A stretch of DNA of 64,000 nucleotides from Periplaneta americana (lineage: Eukaryota; Arthropoda; Insecta; Blattodea; Blattidae), in contig NC_091120.1 of the NCBI RefSeq assembly GCF_040183065.1, positions 72,952,708-73,016,707 of the forward strand, given 5' to 3'. A program made the position numbers and the translations under genes. The notes beneath the pieces are model-generated. The model saw only the letters and a program-made list of their open reading frames with translations, had not been told where the DNA came from and did no database searches. Positions 56,705-64,000 of the stretch are shown piece by piece; within the stretch, counting starts at the first letter, position 1, and each line of letters begins with the position of its first letter.

Positions 56705-58510
56705 TACGCTTATTCATTCATAGTTTTCTGCCCAAGGACAGGTATTTCACTGCAAACCCAGCGTTCTCCAATCTTCCCTATTTTCCGCCCTCCTCCTCTT
56801 TTCCTTTCCGCACACGATCCATATATCTTAATGTCTATCATCTGATATCTTCTGCCCTGAACTTTTCTCCCGTTCACCATTTCTTCTAGTAGTTCCAGAG
56901 CATTCTTCAGTAGGCAGTTTCTTCTATTGTAAGCCAGTGACCCAGCCAATTTCTTTCCCCCTTCCTGATCAGTTTCGGCATTATTCTTTCTCCGTCCACT
57001 CTTTCTAGCAAAGCTTAATTTTTTATTCTGTCTGTCCATTTCACACGCTTCATTCTACTTCATATCCAAATGCTTCTAACCGTTTCTCTACAATTCGTCG
57101 TAATGTTTATGTTTCTGCCTATACAATGCTACAATCCACACAAAGCACTTCACTAGTCTCTCAGTTCTTTTTTCAGGGATCTGCAGAAGATATCCTTATT
57201 CTATTAAAAGCTTCCTCTGCCATTGTTATCATCTTTTTGACTTCCTGACAACAGCTCCTGTATTGCTTACAGTACAACCCAAGGTATTTGAAGTTGTACA
57301 GTTGTTCTACTTCCTCATTTCGAATTCACACGTTTATCTTTTTTTCCATCCGACATAGGCGGAGAGAGAACCGTTCCCTTGAGGGGGGGGGAAGGGCAAA
57401 ACCATAGAATCCCGATATAACGAGGTTACGGGGGATATCATTTACTTACTCCCCTGTTATAGCTTGGACAGTGGTACAGTATATCGGAATATGATCATTT
57501 AATAAAAGTATTTTTGGGATGCATGTTTCTTATAGTGTTACATCCATATACACGATGTTTCGGACTGAGTTGTACAGGGCTTCAAGTGTAGGTCTACTAC
57601 AAATTGTAATAGGGCATAACCATAGGCAGAGTTATGGGAGGGTATGTGGGAGCGCTGCCCCCCCCCCCAAATGTGTCTGAACTCTTTTTTTTTCTATTAA
57701 CATTACAAAATATTGAATTCAAAAGACTTTCCTTGCTTTTGTTTATGAATGGGATATTATTTGTAAATGCTGCCATCGTAACATCTTCCTGGAAAATGGC
57801 TAGTTTCACAAAAAAATCTTTGGACTATGGTTGTTTTACGAAAACTACTGAAAATTTTCACTCCTTTAACATGGGACTATGGTGTTTTTCCCCCCCCCCC
57901 CCCCACTAACACTTAATTCAGTAGATGGCCGCTGCAGACTTCTAACACAGGAGTACAGGCTGTTGCAAAAGAAACATTACAGTGCTTCCATTCCTCAAAA
58001 CGAGGTATACAAATTCTTATATATGTACATTCAAAAATGTAAAATAAATATTATAGTCTAGACACATGAACTGAAGACATTAATTCGTCAATTTAAGCAC
58101 AGAAACTTAATCATAAACAAAAGCAAGAAAAGTCTTTTGCATTGAATATTTTCTAATGTTAATAGAAAAAAACAGGAGTTCAGAAAAGTTTGGGGGGAGG
58201 GGCACTCCCCCAATAACTCCGCCTATGCCATCCGATAACCATGGTCTTCCTTTTGCATTAATCTTCATCTGAAAAGCCCTTTCCAAGTTCACAAATATTA
58301 CATACATTTTTTTTTATTTTTCTCTAGGTATCTTTCGCCGATTGTTCGCAGCAGTCCAATTGCATCTGTTGTACTTCTTCCCTTCTTGAAGCCAAATTGC
58401 TCTTCTTCCAACTTTCCTTCCATCTTAGAATATAAACGTTGATTGAGTGTTCGCTGGAGAACCTTTGCCGACTGCGATATCAGACTGATGGTTCTGAACT
58501 CATTACATTA
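56705..58510 (-). mobile_element. LINE, family 2, copy 2, split by a hAT-type element
   Basis: Reverse translation from 58510: KLEEEQFGFK-like and EQSAKDT (58340-58440), VIFVNLERAF (motif A region, about 58270-58300), then after the insertion EEVEQLYNFKYLGLYCKQYR (57250-57330), MAEEAFNRI, and EEMVNGRKVQGRRYQMIDIK then IYGS (56800-56920). This is the reverse transcriptase to C-terminus of a non-LTR retrotransposon different from family 1. Motifs B and C (YxDD) are missing from the retained parts. It is dead. Confidence 0.8.
57354..58227. mobile_element. hAT-type non-autonomous element inside the LINE
   Basis: CATAGGCGGAG at the left is inverted at the right, with a perfect 8-bp duplication CCATCCGA (57346-57353 and 58228-58235). 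A second inverted pair of about 130 bp (about 57620-57750 against 58100-58227) shows the right part is itself a long-armed MITE. Poly-C runs lie at 57659-57668 and 57891-57904. Confidence 0.85.
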
Positions 58511-58529
58511 TTTGGCATTATTTATCTTT

Positions 58530-58745
58530 GGTACTTCTTTTTTAGTTGGTTATTTAACGACGCTGTCTCAACTACTAGGTTATTTAGCGCCGATGAGGTT
58601 GGTGATAGCGAGATAGTGTTTGGCGAGAAGAGGCCGAGGATTCGCCATAGATTACCTGGCATTCACCTTACGATTGGAGAAAACCTCGGAAAAAACCGAA
58701 CCAGGTAATCAGCCCAAGTGGGGATCGAACCCGCGCCCGAGCGTC
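58530..58745 (-). mobile_element. tRNA-derived SINE, family S3
   Basis: On the - strand: GCGCGGGTTCGATCCCCACT (B box), CTGATTACCTGG, the core GGTTTTTTCCGAGGTTTTCT, and a 3' end AGTCGTTAAATAACCAACTA followed by A-rich sequence. Confidence 0.8.
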
Positions 58746-58814
58746 TTTGGTACTGACGGCAACAATGTATCCGTGAAATGTTCAGACCATTCGCTTTTGT
58801 CAGATATTTAGTTG

Positions 58815-58922
58815 CATAATGTTAGAATTCCATTTTTGCTTATTTTGGTGCTTATTTTCTCCATTTTTCGTGCTTATTTGCTTGTTTATTTTACTGTTTG
58901 ATTGTGCTTAAAAATCCGGGCT

Positions 58923-58925
<3 letters not shown>
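58815..58925 (+). mobile_element. End of a third CGGBP1-like hAT (TGCTTATTT array)
   Basis: TAGAATTCCAT is followed by at least three TGCTTATTT and variants on the + strand, then an (AAT)n tract at 58923-58971. The layout mirrors the left end of the element at 10551. No transposase piece is attached. Confidence 0.4.

Positions 58926-58971
<46 letters not shown>
58923..58971. repeat. (AAT)n microsatellite
   Basis: About 16 AAT units. Confidence 0.95.
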
Positions 58972-58974
<3 letters not shown>

Positions 58975-58984
58975 AGCTTCACTA

Positions 58985-59620
58985 GTGTGAAATGCATTGC
59001 GGCTCTCGGCAGATTGCAATTACTCACTTTTGGCTCTCCTCTAACGTCTAGTGAGTACCACTGCTCCAAACCATTAACTATCAGAATGCGATCTAGGTGT
59101 TGTAGGCTAAGCCACGTTTTCAGTTAGGCCTACATGTTCATGAAGTCTTTCTGTATTTTCCACATAGGACTTTTGAAACGTATCCACAAATCATATGGCG
59201 ATGTTGGCTCACGTAAGCGGCAAATGTATGCAAATGGTTCTCGCGGTTAAAGCAGCATTATCTGTGCTCTGCATTTCCTCCAAGCAATTGCACCACTCCT
59301 AGTGCACGTGCAAGTGTTGCTTCTTTGAGTGTTTGATAGATACAAGATGTAGTTCCTTTAACATGAAGCAGTAACACGCGTATATGTGAAATCGCTTATA
59401 ACACCGGTCAACAGTCATTTTGTGCCAGACATAAAACTAACAAATTCTTACTAATTTCGATTCCTGAATTCAAAAGTAACAAGCAAAATGTTCCGTCAAT
59501 TCGGATTTTTGAGATACACAATGTAGTTAATTTTCTATGCATTTTATTTAAAAAATCACCGTATTTCATGTGTAACAGTATTTCGAGTGATGATCCATTA
59601 TGTGAAAACAATATTAGTAT
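58985..59620. other. Intergenic, nothing recognised
   Basis: No supported gene or repeat end. Confidence 0.35.
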
Positions 59621-59636
59621 AAGTAGGTACCATGTT

Positions 59637-59784
59637 CCAGCTATAACGGCTGGGGAGATCATCGTGCTAACCACACAATACATCCATTCTAGTTGGATGA
59701 TCGTTCACCTCTGCGTCGACATGTGGGCGTGAGGCCAGCAGCCGGCTGGTCGGTCTAGGCCCTTCACGGGCTGTAGCGCCACGG

Positions 59785-59867
<83 letters not shown>
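59637..59867 (+). mobile_element. SINE with an (ATT)n tail
   Basis: A tRNA-like head AACGGCTGGGGAGATCATCG is followed by GATGATCGTTCACCTCTGC, GTGGGCGTGAGGCCAGCAGC, GGCTGTAGCGCCACGGATT and then 27 or so ATT units. It is flanked by the perfect duplication TAGGTACCATGTT (59624-59636 and 59868-59880). Confidence 0.9.
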
Positions 59868-59869
<2 letters not shown>

Positions 59870-59884
59870 GGTACCATGTTAGAA

Positions 59885-60575
59885 GCTCTTGTAGAAACGC
59901 AAATTACTTTTTTGCCTTTTTACGAATCTATTTGGAGGGACAAGTCTGTGGTGTGAAATCGCTTGAGTTTACCTGATTTTACTTGAGATGTGTATTTCTT
60001 TCACGGTGGGCTTTAATTACATTACTGTAGTTTATATTTTGCAATAGACCACCCTATCAAAACTACTTCTAGAAGCGGAAATTACTTTATTGCCCTTTTT
60101 GGTTCCATTTGGAGGGGGAGAAATAGACACGGAATTAATGATGTCTCGAATTACTTTAAAGAATTGAATATTACCAGTGTTAAACAGTTTCTATTCACAC
60201 TGATTTGCCTAAACAATTGAATGGTCGTGACTAAAATTTCGGTTGAGCTTACTGTGCATATTACGTCTCCGTGAATACAGGCCTATCTGCTTATTTGTGC
60301 ATTCAAGAATATGTTCCACGCAAATGACTGGAGAGTTTGCATAGCAACTCATACAATCTTTAGATAACGAATAATAAACTTGATGGATTATGACTAAGGC
60401 CCGCATTTTTAGAATTTTATAATCATCATTTCAGGCTTTATAAAGCGGTGGTTCAGCCCTTTCTTCAAGCCATATTATATTTGTATTGAACTGACAAAAA
60501 TTTGCATTGAAATAAGTAACAAATTAATCTGAACTGCAGACACTTTTTATGTGATTAATGACAACTGTTTACTGA
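59885..60575. other. Intergenic, nothing recognised
   Basis: No gene. The phrase AGAAGC..AAATTACTTTTTTGCC is loosely repeated near 59880 and 60070. Confidence 0.35.
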
Positions 60576-60594
60576 ATTTACAGCAACAACAAAA

Positions 60595-60818
60595 TTAAAT
60601 TTTGTGTTTTATTTAACGACGGTCGCAACTGCCGAGGTTATATCAACGTCGCCGGTGTGCCGGAATTTTATCCCGGAGGAGTTCTTTTACATGCCAGTAA
60701 ATCTACTGACATAAACCTGTCGCATTTAAGCACACTTAAATGTCATCGACATGGGCCGGGGTCTACCCGCAACCTCGGTCACAGAAGGTCAGCACTGTAC
60801 CGACTGCGCCCCAGGCCG
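60595..60818 (-). mobile_element. tRNA-derived SINE, family S4
   Basis: On the - strand it starts CGGCCTGGGGCGCAGTCGGT, with CGAGGTTGCGGGTAGACCCC as a B-box-like part. It is flanked by a perfect duplication ACAGCAACAACAAAA (60580-60594 and 60819-60833). Confidence 0.85.
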
Positions 60819-60954
60819 ACAGCAACAACAAAAAAACTTTTTCAAGAAAGTACACACCGTAGAAATCAAAGTTTATCTTGAGTTCCTATATTTAGTTGAA
60901 GAATTTCATACAAAACAAAATGCTCACTTTTTTTAATGAACTGTTGCAATGAGC

Positions 60955-61345
60955 AACAATGTACAATTCCAAATTATATGTTGTGAAACATCCTATTGTC
61001 CCTCAACACATTTCTGTAGCGAGAAAACGTTCGCGCCACACAACATGAAGTCATTGGTGCGTACTTCACGGATGTCACTGCTTTTGGTTCCCATGGTAAT
61101 TCTCCAGTCATTTCTTCTCCTTGAAGAGTTGCATCTACGTATTTCATCTTCGCGTATTTAGGATTCCGTTCAAGGATTTTAAACAGCTTTGAAGCGAGCA
61201 CATCGCCCACTACCCGTGGTATTTTCTTATTTTAAACTGCTCCGAAGATATTCATTGCTTAATTCAGTGAAAGAGATGCACCTTCCAGGTGTTCAATGGT
61301 AGCAGGAAAGTCAGCAAAGTGGACTTTGATGAATGAAAGAGGAGC
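60955..61345 (-). pseudogene. CGGBP1-like hAT transposase, C-terminal part
   Basis: Reverse translation: VHFADFPATIEHLEGASLSL, NKKIPRVVGDVLASKLFKIL, ERNPKYAKMKYVDATLQGEE, then SVKYAPMTSCCVARTFSRYR and NVLRDNR. This follows the intact transposase (residues about 360-475) closely; the final catalytic Glu is replaced in CCVARTF. It pairs with 62800-63070 on the same strand. Confidence 0.75.
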
Positions 61346-61439
61346 GATGTTTTTTCTTTATCCTGAAAAGCATCCTTTGCCTTCGAGATGCGAGCAGCAT
61401 CGCTGTTGTCGAATTTGTCTACGACAGTCTTGCGATGGC

Positions 61440-61800
61440 GACTAGTACTTTAGAGCGAGAGCTCTTTTCTGCCCGCTGCGCGCCGCGGAGCTCTTTTACC
61501 TGTAAACATTGCTAAAGGATGTACAGACTTTAGAACACAGCGCATCATGACGGAACTGAAGCGCTTAAAGCTTTCAAGGAAGAGTGGAAGATACAATATT
61601 TATGCTTCGAACATGGTGATAAAGTCCAGTGTTTGTTGTGTAAAAAATATATCATTTGCAAAAAAGCAACATAAAACGGCATTATGAGACGCAACATGAA
61701 AAAAAAAAAAATATATATATAGGTATTATTCAGGAGAAGAGAGAAGTAAATTGCTTTCGGAATTGGCATCGAAGGTAAATTAATTTACATTTGGGTCAGT
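61440..61800 (+). pseudogene. hAT (GTF2IRD2/ZBED-like) left end and BED finger
   Basis: A GAGCG/AGCTC-rich stretch (61455-61500) resembling the subterminal region of the old hAT at 1691 is followed by LKAFKEEWKIQYLCFEHGDK, VQCLLCKKYIICKKAT, RHYETQHEK-type and SKLLSELASKV: an interrupted BED zinc finger. It lies between the two halves of the CGGBP1-like remains, in the opposite direction. Confidence 0.6.
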
Positions 61801-61809
61801 AGACTGTAT

Positions 61810-62795
61810 CTAGGTTCCTTTTATTTCTTTATTTTAAATGTATTGTTGATGTGTTATTTGTTGCTTGTTTCTGGATATTTACTTTTATTAGACTACGTGT
61901 TTCTTTAATTTAGAAATAATATTTTATCTTTGATTGCACTTTAACTTATACTATTACTAAGCTCAAAAAGCTAATTCACTTTTATTCCAATAACTATTTT
62001 CAGGATTTTGATCAAATATGAACTAAACATTTTGAGAACTTTTATGCAAGGAGCTTTTTTAGTAACGTCAATATAAAATATACTTAAAAATATAATTTCA
62101 AAACTATTAGACCTAATTGCACCAAATTTTGTACAGATGATATTATTATAGATCTGTTTATATAGTTTAAATTTCACAAATTTTGGCCGAAAATTGTGGA
62201 AGTTTTAAAAATCATACATATCCCCTTAAATGATTGACCACAAAAATTACGATGGCTCTCAATATCTTAATTTAATCAATTTGTTTTTTCGTATTATGTG
62301 CATCTCAAAAATCGCTCTAAGAAAACTCATTACATAATCACGACTGGAGAGTAAGGACTACATTTTACAATCACACAATCAGTATACTCTATTTCAATCA
62401 ATACTGTCATTATTATTTTTTCAACAAATACTCAAAAGTACTTAGAGATCACACACGTGGAGCAGGTAGACCCTATTAGTTTCTCCTAACCAATGAAATG
62501 AAGTATTTACATAATAAATAATTGCTGTTAACAAGAAAATGGTTCACATAAATTAACTTTTCCTATTTCTCTTTTTGTTCCTAAAAAACCCTTCCCTTTA
62601 CGATTTGTTTATATTATGTACATGTATATTAAATAACTGAATAATTAGCCCTATTGCATAGCCAGAAATTTAGTAACGCAGGTTATTGTAATAATTGCTG
62701 CCTTTATTCACTGACGTCTACGTTACGACGCTATGTAGCGGATGCGCCATGCGCTCGTGATCAAGGTCGAGCTCTGCTACCATGATTGGGAGCTA
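61810..62795. other. Unrecognised stretch
   Basis: AT-rich; no gene. It may be the non-coding remainder of the hAT that starts at 61440. Confidence 0.3.
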
Positions 62796-62799
62796 ATAT

Positions 62800-63070
62800 C
62801 GCCTCATCCCTGGTCTACGACTTTTTATTTCCTCATAATGTTCGGCGTAGTAGAGTGCTGCTGACAACCAGGTTTCCCAGGGAGTTATTATTGGTTCTCG
62901 CGATAGGCTTACTTCTGGTAGCATGTCTCTGATGTTTGAATGTGACTAGGTGATTTAAGAAAAACTTTCTTAACAGTGACACAATAGCATTTACCCCTGG
63001 AAAATTATTTATAACATTTTCCGCCAACGATGTAAGACATGGATCATTATAGGCTAAGAAAATGTAGGCC
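62800..63070 (-). pseudogene. CGGBP1-like hAT transposase, central part
   Basis: Reverse translation LTSLAENVINNFPGVNAIVS then LLRKFFLNHLVTFKHQ aligns with residues about 252-290 of the intact transposase ([29 protein letters not shown]). With 60955-61345 it marks one older element on -, opened by later insertions. Confidence 0.55.
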
Positions 63071-63074
63071 TTTT

Positions 63075-64000
63075 AAACAGTTGGTTCTTCATATTTTTCA
63101 TTAATCTCGCACAAGGGATCATCATTCCTAACGTCTGCATGGTTCTCATTTTCACGGCTGAAGTATAATTCAGAGCCAGGTAGTCCTATAGAGTTTTCTT
63201 AGGTACAGCATAAAATCCTGCATGGTTAGGCCTAAGAGCTACATTGGAAAGCTGAAGATTTGTGGCCACACAGGAGGTTTTGGAGGATTTTATCTTGAAT
63301 GCCTAAAGAAAATACAAGTAACTGTTATGGTTTCCTATATGTTCTCTACTTACTCAAGTAAGATAATTATGTGAAGAAATTAATTATTACATTCTTACCT
63401 CTGTCTTTGCCTTATGTTTTCTTATCAATTCTCTTCAGTTTTTACTCTTTTACTACCTCTCCCAGGAGTAGCATTCACTTTCGAAACATCCATCTTTTGA
63501 ATACCGTAATGATTTATCGTTCTTTTACAATTCGATACGAACAGAAATTAATGTGTCTGGTACAAACAGACTTCTGCTGAAAATTCACAAAATTCAAACA
63601 CAATAATGGGTTATACTCGTAATACAACCATTCCAGTGCTTAAACGTGAAAAAGTAATGGCCAGTTCTGAAAATAGAGACACAGAACATAGATATTAATT
63701 AATATCAGGTCGGACAAGGCCGTTTTGAAACCACTAGGACACAGTCAGTTCTGTTACTGATATGCATGTGGATATCATCAGTTTTGTTAATGAAACCCAT
63801 TTTAAACGATGGGTTTTAAAGGCTTTATGGCCATTTTTGCTACATATAAATATAATATGATAATCAGGTCAACTAACTTAAACTAATTTCAGCGTTAACT
63901 CGATTTTCATTAAAAGTGGACATAGCAAGTTTTGATTCTAGGCCCCTTTATGTAATATGATTTTCCACTTCACTCGTCAGAATTTAGCGCGGCCAATTCG
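63075..64000. other. Intergenic, nothing recognised
   Basis: No supported gene. A short hairpin AAACCCAT...ATGGGTTT lies at about 63794-63817. Confidence 0.35.

Noticed and set aside
57640-57909. Frames with proline runs near 57650 and 57890
   Set aside because: Translations of poly-C runs inside a non-autonomous transposon.

Overview
This is eukaryotic, AT-rich, intron-bearing DNA that is mostly dispersed repeats. It most likely comes from a large insect genome. The tRNA-derived SINEs, the LINE tail followed by (AAT)n and the abundant hAT transposons look like those I know from cockroaches (Blattodea, for example Periplaneta). That assignment is recognition, not something computed here.

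The one host gene I can support is a four-exon gene on the + strand (coding parts 30542-30722, 31417-31502, 33799-33945 and 38287-38502). It encodes a 209-residue four-transmembrane protein of the LAPTM4/DUF4728 type. Its ATG lies 7 bases after a splice acceptor, so at least one 5' UTR exon lies further upstream; a CpG-rich stretch with an NRF1-like palindrome and a good donor at 6316 is one candidate. The third donor is a GTGCGTAAGT tandem site in which only the first donor keeps the frame. The 3' UTR (about 38740-39080) is homologous to the left edge of the window (1-52 and 240-520). This suggests a tandem paralogue whose coding part lies just outside the window.

Everything else recognisable is mobile DNA. 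Region by region: 1.7-5.2 kb is an old GTF2IRD2/ZBED-like hAT split by a young, apparently whole hAT (2325-4520) with an intact 494-residue CGGBP1-like transposase and a perfect 8-bp target duplication. 9.2-15.3 kb is a nest of Penelope tail, SCAND3-like, CGGBP1-like and ZMYM1-like hAT pieces and a 5'-truncated LINE. 16-23 kb holds more LINE copies, a mariner-like relic, an inverted transposase pair and a Penelope hairpin. 24-26 kb is a piggyBac relic cut by a SINE. The introns of the host gene (30.7-38.3 kb) hold two Penelope tails, a Jockey-like LINE and MITEs. 40-50 kb carries an old hAT, a foldback with tRNA-like arms, LINE and SINE copies and a Harbinger-like shell. 50.4-52.7 kb is a P-like element whose C-terminal part is tandemly triplicated, 276 bp per unit. 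54-64 kb carries SINEs, a mariner-like element with long inverted repeats, a second LINE family, and CGGBP1-like hAT remains interrupted by another hAT.

The patterns most worth following are: same-strand nonamer arrays at both ends of CGGBP1-like hATs, with a different core per element (TCCATATTT, TGCATATTT, TGCTTATTT); hammerhead-ribozyme cores in Penelope tails, several arranged as hairpins; the probable tandem tetraspan paralogue; and the tandem splice donor. I saw no LTR retrovirus, Polinton, CRISPR array, rRNA or functional tRNA gene.
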